Shown in pieces: positions 27,049 through 37,319 of a stretch of DNA of 64,000 nucleotides. Position 1 is the stretch's first letter. Each line of letters opens with the position of its first letter. This DNA is from Sphingomonas kyeonggiensis. Its GTDB lineage: Bacteria; Pseudomonadota; Alphaproteobacteria; Sphingomonadales; Sphingomonadaceae. The stretch is taken from the NCBI RefSeq assembly GCF_014196745.1, contig NZ_JACIEH010000001.1, positions 1,178,001-1,242,000 on the forward strand. Direction: 5' to 3'. The translations under genes and the position numbers were made by a program. The notes below the pieces were generated by a model. That model ran no database searches and was not told the DNA's origin. It was given only the letters and a program-made list of their open reading frames with translations.

Positions 27049-30000
27049 ATGAGTACTTCACCTAAAGAAGAGAATGCCTCCCTAGATAGAGACGCTGGCT
27101 GGACGCCGGAACGCGTGACGCGGCTGCGCGAGATGTGGGATTCAGGCCTCACGGGGACGCAGATCGGCGAAGAGTTGGGAATTTCCCGAAATAGAGTAAT
27201 CGGGAAGGCACATCGTCTCGGTCTTCCTTCAAGGCCGTCTCCAGTGAAGCCCAATCAGGCGTCACCGAATGGGAAGGCGACGATTTCGGAAGCCTCTGGT
27301 GAGCTTCCACCTGACCCCTTCGAGGCTCTCGTTGGCGCGTCGGCTCGGCTCGATCAGTTGAACGAGCGATCAAGCGGTAGCCGCCGCCTGCTTTCACCCG
27401 GTGTGGTTGCCGTGCTCGAGGAAGCTGCACACAGACTGGCTAACGAACCTGTTCCGGACCCCAAGCCGACAATAGTCGATGCCGAAGCTTATTTTCGGAC
27501 GGCGCTCACGTCGCTCGGGAGCCCATTCGACGGCGCACTGCGTGATAGGCTGTTCGCGTGGAGCGATTTCCGCTTGCCGCCGATAGAACCCGCGTCAGTT
27601 GGGGACCCGCGCCAATTTGGTTTGGCGTCGCAGGTGATCCTGAAATGGGATCTCGTGGAGGTCTTGGCGACGGCCTCGCGTTTGCAGCGCCGGACACGCT
27701 CGCGCGCGGGAGCGGTTTCCGCGCAATTCATGTGGGGTGGTGCGCTTTCCACGCGTGACGGCCAAGCTGCCCTCCAATCGCTCGGCCTCTTTGTGGACGG
27801 GTTCGAGCAGTTCCGTTCTGCACTGCTTGAAACACTTATCGCTGCGACATCGGCTGCAGACCGCAGGGAGTTCGCCGATTACATCCGGGATCTGCCGGAC
27901 CTCCGCACTGAGCGAAGAGTTCGCCCGGAGTATATTGATGATCGCGCGCTTGCCGGGCGTGATGCGCTCGGATCAGGTGACGACTCGCGGGCGCTTGCCG
28001 GTCTTCTGACACTTGAATCTGCCGGGCCGCCCATGGCGGTGGGCGTGTTCGGCGCCTGGGGCAGCGGCAAGAGCACGCTGCTGAAGCAAATTCAACACCA
28101 GGTCACACTAGCTGTTGATCGGCAGCGCCGGACTGACAACGCGACAGCCACGGCCGATGGGACCGACCCTGCGGACCGGCGGATACGCAACATAATACAG
28201 GTGTCGCTTAACGCTTGGACGTTCGCGGACAGCGCTAACCTATGGGCATCGATCACATCAGAGATTTTCGATCAGATCGCCTCCGGCGGGCTGGATCACG
28301 CCGAGGCGCAGCGGGGCGCGAGCCTCGTAGCGGAAGTTGCGAAGCGAACCGGCGAAGAAGCCGAGCATCTCCGCTCGACGCTCAAGACCCAGTCGGAATC
28401 TCAGGCAGCTGTTACCAAGGCAGAGCAGCAAGTCGAGAAGGCCCGGAACGCAAGGCAATCTACCCTTGCGGATGCTGCCGGACAGGCGGTCCTGGCTCTA
28501 CTTGGCGAGGAAGAGAAAGCCGACAAGTCGGAGGCAAGCAAGAGCGAAAAGAGCGCCATCATGGCGCTCAAAGACGCGGTGTTCGACGAAAGCCGCGAGC
28601 CTAGCGAGAAGGCGGTACGCCGTTACGCAAATGCTGCGGGCGACATGACGCGCGTCATCCTGATAGCCATCGACTATTTTTGGAAGGCGGGGTGGCGGAG
28701 ATGGGCGGCGCTGCTCGCGGTCCCCGTCATAGGCTTTACGCTATGGTGGGGCTGGGCTCTGCTGCTCCCTCACGTATCCCCAGCTATCGGCTGGGTCGTC
28801 CGATGCGCATCGCTGCTCGCGTTCCTGCTGCCGGTTGCCCCGTTTCTCTTGCCGGCCCTGCGGGTCGCGGGAATGTTCAATCGGGAGCTCGCGGCGCGGC
28901 AAAAAAAGGCAGATGAAGAGCTGCTCGCCGCCAAAGAGCAGCTTGCCAGGCATAAGGCCGCATTTGAGGCGGCCGCTGCGGAACGCTCCAAGCGTGAGGC
29001 CTATCTCGCCAAATATCGTGGTGCCGCGGAGGCGGGCCTTGCTGGCGCGCCCAGTCTTATGCTCGAATTTCTGCTCAAGGATTCGGCGGATGTCGCTGCG
29101 GTCCGTGCCCAGCTCGGCTCGTTAGCGGCCGTACGCCGCAGCTTCGAGCAATTGAGCGCGGTGGTTGCCGCCGGTCGGCGCAAAGAGACGGGCGAGAGCG
29201 TAGAGCGAATCATCGTCTACATCGACGATCTGGATCGTTGTACCGAGGCACAGGTTGTCCAGGTCTTGCAGGCTGTGCACCTGCTACTCGCCTATGACTG
29301 CTTCATCGCAGTCGTCGCCGTGGATGCGCATTGGCTTCAACACGCACTTGAGACTGTCTACGAGCAATTCAAGGGATCGGATGGAAGCGCCAAGGCCGCC
29401 GATTATCTGGAGAAAATCTTCCAGATTCCCTTCTGGGTGAAGCGCCTTCGGGACCCTGAGGCGGAGAATGGCAAGCAGTATCACGCATATCGGAGCTTCG
29501 TGGCTGCGATGATTGGTTCGACCTCAGAGGCCCAGACGGTGCCTCTCGCCCGGCCTGCCGATCCGACCGCCGCCGAGCCCGCAGTTTCTAGAGACTGGCT
29601 CGAGCGTGTGGAGCCGTTTGCGCCGCGCGATCGCGAGGAAGTCACCGACCTACTGGCCTTGACAGTAGACGAGCGGGAACTGCTGATGTCCTTGGGCCCG
29701 ATAGCTGCAAAATCACCGCGGGCGGTTAAGCGTTTCGTCAACCTCTATCGCCTGATCCGGGCTTCGATGGGACAGAGTGATATTGAGCGCTTCCTGTCTG
29801 CTCAGTTGTCGAATGTTCCATCCTTTGCCGCTGTCCAGCTCATGCTCGCGATCGAGACAGGTTTTCCGAGTGCAGTGGTGCCGATCTGCCTCGACGGCAT
29901 CGGTCAGACTCCCGACGAACTCTGGCGGCGTATCGTGGAAGGTGTAAGCCTCAACGCAGATCCGCTGGCACCGCCGTCGGCGCCGGCCTGGTTGACTGCA

Positions 30001-30135
30001 TTGACCCAGGCGGGTCTGCGAAATGCCTTCCTGGAAGGCGTGCGGGAGGCCGTCCGGGTTCTGGGTCGTCCCATCGAACCGCATGAACTACGCTTGGCTC
30101 GGCAGATCGTGGCCCGATACTCCTTCCATCCCTGA
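27049..30135 (+). CDS. KAP-family P-loop NTPase with N-terminal GcrA-type DNA-binding domain
   Basis: A 1028-residue fusion. Residues 18-62 (WTPERVTRLREMW, then GTQIGEELGISRNRVIGKAH, RLGLPSR) match the N-terminal helix-turn-helix of GcrA, the alphaproteobacterial cell-cycle regulator. A roughly 250-residue region of unknown fold follows. The KAP NTPase has Walker A GAWGSGKST (335-343) and Walker B YIDDLDR (D726-R730), with the family's insertion between them: a coiled-coil/charged segment (about 400-530), two membrane segments (about 550-605) and another coiled coil (about 615-660). KAP ATPases sit on the inner face of the membrane and some bacterial ones act in phage defence. The gene stands alone, has a weak ribosome site, and is flanked by non-coding stretches of about 400-580 bases. 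Function is unknown; DNA sensing coupled to a membrane ATPase is an inference. Confidence 0.85.
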   Translation: MSTSPKEENASLDRDAGWTPERVTRLREMWDSGLTGTQIGEELGISRNRVIGKAHRLGLPSRPSPVKPNQASPNGKATISEASGELPPDPFEALVGASARLDQLNERSSGSRRLLSPGVVAVLEEAAHRLANEPVPDPKPTIVDAEAYFRTALTSLGSPFDGALRDRLFAWSDFRLPPIEPASVGDPRQFGLASQVILKWDLVEVLATASRLQRRTRSRAGAVSAQFMWGGALSTRDGQAALQSLGLFVDGFEQFRSALLETLIAATSAADRREFADYIRDLPDLRTERRVRPEYIDDRALAGRDALGSGDDSRALAGLLTLESAGPPMAVGVFGAWGSGKSTLLKQIQHQVTLAVDRQRRTDNATATADGTDPADRRIRNIIQVSLNAWTFADSANLWASITSEIFDQIASGGLDHAEAQRGASLVAEVAKRTGEEAEHLRSTLKTQSESQAAVTKAEQQVEKARNARQSTLADAAGQAVLALLGEEEKADKSEASKSEKSAIMALKDAVFDESREPSEKAVRRYANAAGDMTRVILIAIDYFWKAGWRRWAALLAVPVIGFTLWWGWALLLPHVSPAIGWVVRCASLLAFLLPVAPFLLPALRVAGMFNRELAARQKKADEELLAAKEQLARHKAAFEAAAAERSKREAYLAKYRGAAEAGLAGAPSLMLEFLLKDSADVAAVRAQLGSLAAVRRSFEQLSAVVAAGRRKETGESVERIIVYIDDLDRCTEAQVVQVLQAVHLLLAYDCFIAVVAVDAHWLQHALETVYEQFKGSDGSAKAADYLEKIFQIPFWVKRLRDPEAENGKQYHAYRSFVAAMIGSTSEAQTVPLARPADPTAAEPAVSRDWLERVEPFAPRDREEVTDLLALTVDERELLMSLGPIAAKSPRAVKRFVNLYRLIRASMGQSDIERFLSAQLSNVPSFAAVQLMLAIETGFPSAVVPICLDGIGQTPDELWRRIVEGVSLNADPLAPPSAPAWLTALTQAGLRNAFLEGVREAVRVLGRPIEPHELRLARQIVARYSFHP

Positions 30136-30565
30136 ATATGACACGCGCTTCGGAGTGAAATCGGGCCATTGAGCATGTCCTGCCGAGTGTTTGACTCGAG
30201 GCGCGCTGTAGAGAGCGACACGGCGCTTCCAGGACAGATTTCAAAGGTCGTGAATGCCGCGCAGCATCTGACCAACTCAGCGATCAGCAACGCCATCAAG
30301 TTGGCAAATTGCAGCGCCAGGGCGCGGTAGGCCTGTCAGCGCGACGCCCGGCATTGCGCGCGATCGAGATCAGCATCTGAATGTGGGGATCGGAAGGGAG
30401 GGGTTCCCTCTTCGCGCTTCCTGGAAAACGTTTCTGATCCGAATCGGTTCATGAAAAATGCGGTAAAACATCAGCTTCCTCGGAACTCCTCCTAAAATTG
30501 CAAGGGGAAGCCCATAGTTCCGGCCGACGCCGGCGACCTCATGGGCATTGGGACATGAGGAATCG
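30136..30565. other. Intergenic region upstream of the chemotaxis operon
   Basis: About 430 bases with no convincing gene. The stretch 30420-30500 is AT-richer than its surroundings and is the likely promoter region of the chemotaxis operon, but no standard promoter could be assigned with confidence. Confidence 0.5.
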
Positions 30566-30877
30566 ATGCATCAGCTCCTTGAGCTTCAAGGCTCTCAAAC
30601 CGTGCGCACTGCGCCGGAACTGCAACGCGCTCTGCTCGCTGCGTTGGACGCGGGTGCCGATGTCGCGCTCGATATCTCCGATATAGCCGAGCTGGATCTC
30701 AGCTTCGTCCAGACCGTCTGCTCCGCGCGGCACCATGCCGTGCTTGGAGGCAAGACGCTTCGTCTCGCGCGTCCTGCGCCGGGCCCGGTGGCCGCGCTGC
30801 TGACGCGCGCGGGTTTCCTCACCGACATCACCCCCGATGATCTCGATTTCTGGTTCCATGGAGTGCTCGCCCAATGA
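30566..30877 (+). CDS. STAS-domain protein at the head of the chemotaxis operon
   Basis: A 103-residue single STAS domain. ATG at 30566 has a GAGG site 5 bases upstream; an upstream TTG at 30548 is less likely. The core reads ADVALDISDIAELDLSFVQT, the beta-strand plus helix-start region where SpoIIAA-type proteins carry their phosphorylatable Ser; here S is in LDLSFVQ. Its end overlaps the CheY start as ATGA. STAS proteins bind partners through phosphorylation-dependent contacts; first position in a chemotaxis operon suggests a regulatory or scaffold role for the CheA pathway, but the partner is not known. Confidence 0.82.
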   Translation: MHQLLELQGSQTVRTAPELQRALLAALDAGADVALDISDIAELDLSFVQTVCSARHHAVLGGKTLRLARPAPGPVAALLTRAGFLTDITPDDLDFWFHGVLAQ

Positions 30878-31242
30878 CCGCCTCGATCCTAACCGTTGAC
30901 GATTCCCCGAGCCTGCGGATGGCGATCCGTATCGCACTGACCGGCGCGGGCTATGCCGTTACCGAGGCAGGCGATGGTGTCGAGGGGCTGGCAGCAGCCA
31001 ATGCGGCCAAGTTCGATCTGATCATCACCGATCTGAACATGCCCAACATGGACGGGCTGACGATGATCCGCGAACTGCGCAAGGATCCCGCGCAGTGCGG
31101 TACGCCGATCATCTTCCTCACCACCGAATCCGATGATGCGATGAAGCAGCAGGCCAAGGCCGCCGGCGCGACCGGGTGGCTGGTGAAGCCTTTCGTTCCC
31201 GAGCAGCTCATCAAGGTGTCGCGCAAGGTTCTGGGCCGGTGA
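30874..31242 (+). CDS. cheY: CheY-like single-domain response regulator
   Basis: A 122-residue receiver domain alone. The acidic pocket is D9-D10, the phosphoacceptor D53 in ITDLNMPNMDG, the switch Thr lies in FLTTES (T83/T84) and the conserved Lys is K105 in VKPF. It is coupled by 4-bp overlaps to the STAS gene before it and to cheA after it (GTGA). It would carry the phosphoryl signal from CheA, normally to the flagellar motor switch, although no flagellar genes are in the window. Confidence 0.93.
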   Translation: MTASILTVDDSPSLRMAIRIALTGAGYAVTEAGDGVEGLAAANAAKFDLIITDLNMPNMDGLTMIRELRKDPAQCGTPIIFLTTESDDAMKQQAKAAGATGWLVKPFVPEQLIKVSRKVLGR

Positions 31243-33203
31243 TCGGGCAGGATCCGATCGCGGCATTCCGCGTCGAGGCGGGCGAGTTGCTCGAGCAGAT
31301 CGAGCAAGGCCTGCTCGATCTCGGTCACCGGCTGGACGATCGCGATCTGGTCGATGCGGTGTTCCGCGGCCTGCACACCCTCAAGGGCTCGGGCGCGATG
31401 TTCGGCTTCGACGCGCTGGCGAACTTCACCCATCATTGCGAGACGGCGTTCGATCGGGTTCGCAAGGGGCTGGCTCCGGCCACGCAGGAACTGGTGGCGG
31501 TGATCCTGTCCGCACAGGACCATATGCGCGCGCTTGTCGATGGTGATGGCAAGGGGCTCGAAGCCACCGGCGATGCGATCCTCGCGCGCCTGCAGGCGGC
31601 CATTGACGGCGCAGCGGGCACACCCGTCGCCGCCGTTGCGGAAGCGCCCGCCCAGGGCTGGCGGCTGTTCTTCCGCCTGCCCCCCGAAGCGATGGCGAAC
31701 GGCTCCAACCCGCTGATGCTGCTCGATGAGCTCCGTGAGCTGGGCGAGTGCAAGATCGTCGCACGCACCGACGCCATTCCGCCGCTCACCGATCTGGTGC
31801 CGGTCGAATGCCATATCGGCTGGGACGTCGAGCTGCGCGGCGACATTTCGCGCGACGATATCGACGATGTCTTCATCTTCGTGATGGACGACATGGAGCT
31901 GAAGATCGAAGCGCTGGCGCCAGAGCCCGCCGTCGAAACCGTCAGCTTGCCGGTTGCCGCCAATGACGCGCCGCCGCCGGCTGAAGCCAATCCGGCGTCT
32001 GGTCGCCCAGCCGCCAAGGCAGGCGAAAGCGTCCGCGTGCCGGCCGAGCGGCTGGACGAACTGATGGACCGCGTCGGCGAACTCGTCATCGTTCAGAGCC
32101 GATTGTCGCAGCTTGCCCATGGCAGCGCGGTGGGATCGGAAATGGCGCTGCGCTCGATCTCCGAGGAAATCGAGCGGCTCGCCAGCGAATTGCGCGACAC
32201 GATGATGGTGCTGCGCATGGTGCCGGTCGCCACGTTGTTCGGCCGCTTCCGCCGCCTGGTCCACGACCTTGCGCGTGACACCGGCAAGACCATCGACTTG
32301 GTCACCGAAGGCGAAGCGACCGAAGTCGACAAGACGGTCATGGAGCGGCTGGCGGACCCGATGGTCCATCTGATCCGCAACAGCTGCGATCATGGGCTGG
32401 AAACGCCGGAGGAACGCATCGCCGCCGGCAAGCCCGCCAGCGGGCAGGTGCGCCTGTCCGCGCACCAGCAAGGCGGAGAAGTGGTCATCACCATCCGCGA
32501 CGACGGGCGCGGCATCGATCGCGAGCGCGTTCGTGCCAAGGCGGAAGCACAGGGGCTGATCCAGCCGGGCCAGGTGCTGGCCGACCAGGAACTGCTCCAG
32601 ATGATCTTCCATCCGGGCTTCTCCACGGCGGCGGCGGTCACCAATCTGTCGGGGCGCGGCGTCGGCATGGACGTGGTCAAGCGCACGATCGAGAGCCTGC
32701 GCGGCGCGATCGACATCAAGAGCGCGCCGGGGGAGGGATCGACCGTCACGCTGCGCATTCCGCTGACGCTGGCGATCATCGACGGCCTGCTCGTGCGGGT
32801 AGGCGAAGGGCGCTATGTCATCCCGCTCGCCGCCGTCGAGGAGTGCATCGAGCTCAGCCTCGAGGACGATCTCCGATCGCGTGGCCGCAGCTTCATCACC
32901 CTGCGCGAGCGGCTGGTACCCTTCCTGCGCCTGCGGGAAATGTTCGAGACGGGCACGCGCCCCGATCCGCACCAGAAGATCGTCGTCATCGCAACCGGAG
33001 CGGAGCGTGTCGGCCTGGTGGTCGACCAGATCATCGGCAGCCACCAGACCGTCATCAAGTCGATGTCGGCGCTGCACCGTGACGTCACCACCTTCGCGGG
33101 TGCCACCATCCTGGGCGATGGCGGGGTCGCGCTGATCCTGGACGTCGTCCAGCTCGTCACCCTCGGCCAGCATCAGGAGGAGCGGCTTCGCGCCGCCGGA
33201 TAA
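31239..33203 (+). CDS. cheA: Chemotaxis sensor histidine kinase CheA
   Basis: A 654-residue kinase; GTG at 31239 overlaps the cheY stop, and the open frame before it is not family-like. P1 (Hpt) holds the phosphorylated H46 in GLHTLKGSGAMFGF. A P2-like segment and a Pro/Ala linker (about 225-265) follow, then the P3 dimerisation domain with LDELMDRVGELVIVQSRL, the P4 ATPase with HLIRNSCDHG (N box), DDGRGID (G1) and GRGVGMDVV (G2), and the P5 CheW-like domain to the end. It phosphorylates CheY and CheB in response to the MCPs encoded downstream. Confidence 0.95.
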   Translation: MIGQDPIAAFRVEAGELLEQIEQGLLDLGHRLDDRDLVDAVFRGLHTLKGSGAMFGFDALANFTHHCETAFDRVRKGLAPATQELVAVILSAQDHMRALVDGDGKGLEATGDAILARLQAAIDGAAGTPVAAVAEAPAQGWRLFFRLPPEAMANGSNPLMLLDELRELGECKIVARTDAIPPLTDLVPVECHIGWDVELRGDISRDDIDDVFIFVMDDMELKIEALAPEPAVETVSLPVAANDAPPPAEANPASGRPAAKAGESVRVPAERLDELMDRVGELVIVQSRLSQLAHGSAVGSEMALRSISEEIERLASELRDTMMVLRMVPVATLFGRFRRLVHDLARDTGKTIDLVTEGEATEVDKTVMERLADPMVHLIRNSCDHGLETPEERIAAGKPASGQVRLSAHQQGGEVVITIRDDGRGIDRERVRAKAEAQGLIQPGQVLADQELLQMIFHPGFSTAAAVTNLSGRGVGMDVVKRTIESLRGAIDIKSAPGEGSTVTLRIPLTLAIIDGLLVRVGEGRYVIPLAAVEECIELSLEDDLRSRGRSFITLRERLVPFLRLREMFETGTRPDPHQKIVVIATGAERVGLVVDQIIGSHQTVIKSMSALHRDVTTFAGATILGDGGVALILDVVQLVTLGQHQEERLRAAG

Positions 33204-33207
33204 AGCC

Positions 33208-33717
33208 ATGCAGGAACAAACCACTACGCAATGGGGCGCCGACGGTGCCCTCGAAGTCCTGACCTTCGATCTTCAGGAAGAGACGTTCGCGCTGGAGGCC
33301 ATCATGGTCCGCGAAATCCTTGACCTGTTGCCGGAGACCATCGTGCCCGGTGCACCGTCGCTGGTCGGCAGCGTCGTGAATTTTCGCGGCAAGATCATCC
33401 CGATCGCCGATCTTCGGCTGGCGTTCGGCATGCCTGCCGCTGAAGCAACGGTCGACAGCCGCATCGTCGTCATCGAGCTCGAGACCGAAAGCGAGGCGTT
33501 GCAGCTCGGTATCCGCACCGACAAGGTTCACGAGGTCGCGACGCTGATGCGCGACAATAGCGAGCCCGCGCCTGCGGTCGGCCTGCGCTGGCGCCGCGAC
33601 TATGTCCGCGAACTGGTGCGGACCCAGGACGGCGTGATCGTCCTGCCCGATCTCGCCACGATTTTCCGCACGTTCCTTGGCGCTGGCGATGCCGCCGCGC
33701 TTTCCACCGTTCATTGA
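33208..33717 (+). CDS. cheW: CheW coupling protein (first copy)
   Basis: A 169-residue CheW domain that bridges receptors and CheA. The start is 4 bases after the cheA stop. Typical strands are visible: LTFDLQEETFALEAIMVREI, the V-x-NFRGKIIPIADLRLAFG loop, and VLPDLATIF near the end. The paralogue at 37316 is clearly different in sequence, so the array may use two adaptors of unequal roles. Confidence 0.93.
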   Translation: MQEQTTTQWGADGALEVLTFDLQEETFALEAIMVREILDLLPETIVPGAPSLVGSVVNFRGKIIPIADLRLAFGMPAAEATVDSRIVVIELETESEALQLGIRTDKVHEVATLMRDNSEPAPAVGLRWRRDYVRELVRTQDGVIVLPDLATIFRTFLGAGDAAALSTVH

Positions 33718-33732
33718 GCCAGGGGGCTTAAC

Positions 33733-35427
33733 ATGCACGCATCCATCAAGCTGAAGCTGGGCGCCACCTTCGCGCTCCTGCTCATCATCATGACCGCAGT
33801 CATCGTTATCGGTGTCTCGCGCCTCGCGTCGCTGAACGACGCAATGGGCACCGTCATCAACGGCCCGGCCAAGCAGCTCGATCGCGCACGCGCCATCGAC
33901 GGCGGCGTGAGCATGATGATCCGCGCCGAGAAGAACCTGACGCTGAGCGACGATCCAAAGTTCCGCCAGGAGATGGAAACGTCGCTCGCCAACTGGCGTG
34001 GGCGCGTGGAGGAGGCTCTGGAGCAGGCCAACGCCAAGCCTTCGGAACGCACCAAGGATATGTGGAGCGAGCTGCGCGACGACTATAACAGCTTCAAGCC
34101 GGTAAACGAGAAGGTGGCCGCGCTCAGTGGCACCGACAAGCCGGCGGCGGTCGCGCTCAGCATCGGCGATTCACGCGACAAGGCCGGCGTGCTGACCAAG
34201 AAGGCCGAACAGCTGGTCAAGCTGCAGCAACAGATGATGGCCGAAGCCGAAGATAATACCGAGGCGCTCTACGGTTCGGCGCGCGTCACCATGCTGGTGA
34301 TGGGTATCGCAGCCTTCGTCATCACGATCGCCGCCGCGCTTTATCTGTCGCTGCTGATCGCACGGGGCCTCAAGTCTGCCGGCGATGCGATGCGCCGCGT
34401 TGCGGAGGGTGATCTGACCCGAACCGTCGAGGTAAAGAGCCGTGACGAGATCGGCGCGTTGCTTGGGCTGGTCAACAGCATGATCGAGCGCCTGCGCGGC
34501 GTGGTCGGCGACGCCAACGTGGCGGCCGAGAATGTCTCGGCGGGCAGCCAGGAACTGTCGGCCAGCTCGGAGCAGGTGTCGCAGGGCGCAACCGAACAGG
34601 CTGCCGCCGCCGAGCAGGCTTCGGCTTCGATGGAAGAGATGGCAGCCAACATCAAGCAGAACGCCGACAACGCAGCGCAGACCGAGAAGATTGCCCGCCA
34701 GTCGTCCAAGGACGCCGAGGCCAGCGGTGTCGCGGTCGAGAAGGCCGTCGATGCGATGCGCACGATCGCCGAGAAGATCGGGATCGTTCAGGAAATCGCC
34801 CGCCAGACGGATCTGCTGGCACTCAATGCCGCCGTCGAGGCGGCGCGTGCCGGCGAGCATGGTCGCGGCTTCGCGGTCGTCGCTTCGGAAGTGCGCAAGC
34901 TTGCCGAGCGCAGTCAGACGGCGGCGGCTGAGATCGGCGCTGTTTCCACCGACACCGTTCGCGCTGCGACCGAAGCCGGCGAGATGCTCACCAAGCTGGT
35001 GCCGGATATTCGCCGGACCGCCGAGCTGGTCTCCGAGATCAGTGCAGCATGCCGTGAACAGGATATCGGCGCGTCGCAGATCAACGAAGCGATCCAGCAG
35101 CTCGATCAGGTGACCCAGCAGAATGCGGGCGCATCGGAGCAGATTTCGACCACGTCGGAAGAGCTCGCTGCGCAGGCCGAAGAGCTTCAGGCCAGCATCG
35201 CCTATTTCCGCATCTCGGAGAACTCGAGCGGGCGCAAGGTCGCGCCGATGACCGGTCGTATCCCGGTCGCCACGGCGCGCAAGCCCGCCGCTCCCGCGGC
35301 CAGGAAGCCGGGCGCCACGCCCAATTCGATCGCCGATCAGAAGGCGCGGGTGAACGGCTTTGCACTTGATCTCACCAGCGGCGGCCCGGACGCGGACGAC
35401 GCGGCGTTCGGCAGCCAGGCCGCCTGA
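33733..35427 (+). CDS. Methyl-accepting chemotaxis protein (first copy)
   Basis: A 564-residue membrane receptor. TM1 is at about 10-30 and TM2 at about 187-210, enclosing a four-helix-bundle sensor with conserved charged helices ([14 protein letters not shown]). A HAMP domain (about 211-265) leads into a long signalling hairpin whose tip reads [20 protein letters not shown] (from about 354). The C-terminus lacks the NWETF-type CheR/CheB tether and instead ends in a fixed tail ([20 protein letters not shown]) shared with the next MCP. It sits between cheW and a near-identical second receptor, so these two are probably the cognate receptors of this array. Confidence 0.93.
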   Translation: MHASIKLKLGATFALLLIIMTAVIVIGVSRLASLNDAMGTVINGPAKQLDRARAIDGGVSMMIRAEKNLTLSDDPKFRQEMETSLANWRGRVEEALEQANAKPSERTKDMWSELRDDYNSFKPVNEKVAALSGTDKPAAVALSIGDSRDKAGVLTKKAEQLVKLQQQMMAEAEDNTEALYGSARVTMLVMGIAAFVITIAAALYLSLLIARGLKSAGDAMRRVAEGDLTRTVEVKSRDEIGALLGLVNSMIERLRGVVGDANVAAENVSAGSQELSASSEQVSQGATEQAAAAEQASASMEEMAANIKQNADNAAQTEKIARQSSKDAEASGVAVEKAVDAMRTIAEKIGIVQEIARQTDLLALNAAVEAARAGEHGRGFAVVASEVRKLAERSQTAAAEIGAVSTDTVRAATEAGEMLTKLVPDIRRTAELVSEISAACREQDIGASQINEAIQQLDQVTQQNAGASEQISTTSEELAAQAEELQASIAYFRISENSSGRKVAPMTGRIPVATARKPAAPAARKPGATPNSIADQKARVNGFALDLTSGGPDADDAAFGSQAA

Positions 35428-35507
35428 CGGCGGAAGTCAACAATCACGGCGGCCGCGGAGAAAGTGCCCGCGGCCGCACGTGAAGGATACAAAGGGGTCG
35501 TTAGAAG

Positions 35508-37319
35508 ATGCGCGCAACGATAAAACTCAAACTCGGCATAACCTTCGGGGTGCTGGTCGTCATGCTGTTCGCGGTGGTTCTGGTCGCCAATTCGCGGCTG
35601 AGCACGCTGAACGATGCAATCAGCGAGACTATCAGCGGTCCGGCCAAACGGCTCGAGATGGCGCTGACGATCAATGGTGAACTGGGCAAGCTGCTGCGTT
35701 CCGAAAAGAACCTGCTGCTGACCACTGATCCGCAGCTCAACAGCGAATTCTCCGCGGCGATCAACAAGGGCCAGACTTCCGTCGAAGCCATGATCAACGA
35801 GGGCGCGGCGCTGGCAAGCACGCCGGAAGGCAAGGCGCTCTGGTCGCAGGTGCGTGAACAGTGGAGCGCGTTCAAGCCGCTGAACAGCCGCGTTCGCGAT
35901 CTGGGACTGGCGAACGAGAATGAGAAGGGCGCTGCGCTGTCGGTTACCGAGTCACGCAAGGCGGCCATGGCGCTCACCGACACGATCGACAAGATCGTCG
36001 ATCTGCAGAAGCGGCAGATGCAGGAGACCGACGCGGAGACCACGGCGCTCTATTACGCGGCGCGCAACACGCTGCTGATCGTTGCGGGCATCGCGCTGCT
36101 GCTTGCGGTCGGTGGTGCGGTCTGGATTTCGCGTATCGTCTCTGGCGGCCTGCGCCGGATATCGGTTGCGATCAACGCCGTTGCGGTTGGTGATCTGAAC
36201 CAGGAAGTTACTGTCAACTCCAACGACGAGATCAGGGATCTGGTCACGACCGTAAACGGCATGACTGCAAATCTGCGCATCAGCGCCGCCCTGGCCGACA
36301 AGATTGCTGATGGTGACCTGACCGTCCACCACCAGGCGCTTTCGGACAAGGACACGCTGGGTCTTGCCCTGATCCGCATGGTCGAGCGTCTGCGCGGCGT
36401 CGTCGGCGATGCGATCGTCGCTGCCAATAACGTCTCATCGGGTAGCCAGGAGCTCTCGTCCAGTTCGGAGCAGGTGTCGCAGGGCGCGACCGAACAGGCT
36501 GCTGCTGCCGAGCAGGCATCGGCGTCGATGGAAGAGATGGCCGCTAACATCAAACAGAACGCGGACAATGCCGCGCAGACCGAGAAGATCGCGCGCCAGT
36601 CGTCGAAGGACGCGGAGGCGAGTGGTGTCGCGGTCGAGCGTGCCGTGGTGGCCATGCGCACGATCGCCGAGAAGATCGGGATCGTCCAGGAAATCGCCCG
36701 CCAGACCGATCTGCTGGCACTCAATGCAGCTGTCGAAGCTGCGCGAGCCGGCGAACATGGCCGGGGCTTCGCGGTGGTCGCATCGGAAGTCCGCAAGCTC
36801 GCCGAGCGCAGCCAGACGGCGGCGGCGGAGATCGGCGCGGTTTCCGGCGACACGGTGACCGCGGCCACTGAAGCAGGCGAGATGCTGACCAAGCTGGTGC
36901 CGGATATCCGCCGTACCGCCGAGCTCGTCTCGGAAATCAGCTCGGCATGCCGCGAGCAGGATATCGGCGCGTCGCAGATCAACGATGCGATCCAGCAGCT
37001 CGATCAGGTGACCCAGCAGAATGCGGGTGCGTCCGAGGAAATCTCGACCACATCCGAGGAGCTCGCTGCCCAGGCCGAGGAGCTTCAGGCCAGTATCGCC
37101 TATTTCCGGATCGACGAGCGCGCCGGCCAGTCCACTGCGAGGGTCGCGCCTGTTGCGCAGCGCAGCGCTCCGGCTCGCAAGCCGGCGTCGCCCGCCAAGA
37201 CCAAGACCCGGCCGAACTCGATCGCCGATCAGAAGGCACGCGTGAACGGTTTTGCCCTCGACCTGACCAGTGGTGGTCCGGACGCGGACGACGCATCCTT
37301 CGGAGCGCAGGCAGCATGA
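35508..37319 (+). CDS. Methyl-accepting chemotaxis protein (second copy, double HAMP)
   Basis: A 603-residue paralogue of the preceding receptor. TM1 is near 10-32 and TM2 near 187-208. The periplasmic sensor is related but diverged. After TM2 there are about 40 extra residues: a first HAMP-like unit with [20 protein letters not shown] and a second one with [16 protein letters not shown]. The signalling domain and C-terminal tail are almost identical to the first copy, also at DNA level, showing a recent duplication or gene conversion. Its stop overlaps the second cheW start. Confidence 0.93.
   Translation: MRATIKLKLGITFGVLVVMLFAVVLVANSRLSTLNDAISETISGPAKRLEMALTINGELGKLLRSEKNLLLTTDPQLNSEFSAAINKGQTSVEAMINEGAALASTPEGKALWSQVREQWSAFKPLNSRVRDLGLANENEKGAALSVTESRKAAMALTDTIDKIVDLQKRQMQETDAETTALYYAARNTLLIVAGIALLLAVGGAVWISRIVSGGLRRISVAINAVAVGDLNQEVTVNSNDEIRDLVTTVNGMTANLRISAALADKIADGDLTVHHQALSDKDTLGLALIRMVERLRGVVGDAIVAANNVSSGSQELSSSSEQVSQGATEQAAAAEQASASMEEMAANIKQNADNAAQTEKIARQSSKDAEASGVAVERAVVAMRTIAEKIGIVQEIARQTDLLALNAAVEAARAGEHGRGFAVVASEVRKLAERSQTAAAEIGAVSGDTVTAATEAGEMLTKLVPDIRRTAELVSEISSACREQDIGASQINDAIQQLDQVTQQNAGASEEISTTSEELAAQAEELQASIAYFRIDERAGQSTARVAPVAQRSAPARKPASPAKTKTRPNSIADQKARVNGFALDLTSGGPDADDASFGAQAA

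Noticed and set aside
30493-30519. TAAA-N15-CCATAGTT as a sigma28 flagellar-type promoter ahead of the chemotaxis operon
   Set aside because: The -35-like TAAA is fine, but the -10 part matches GCCGATAA poorly, so chance is more likely.
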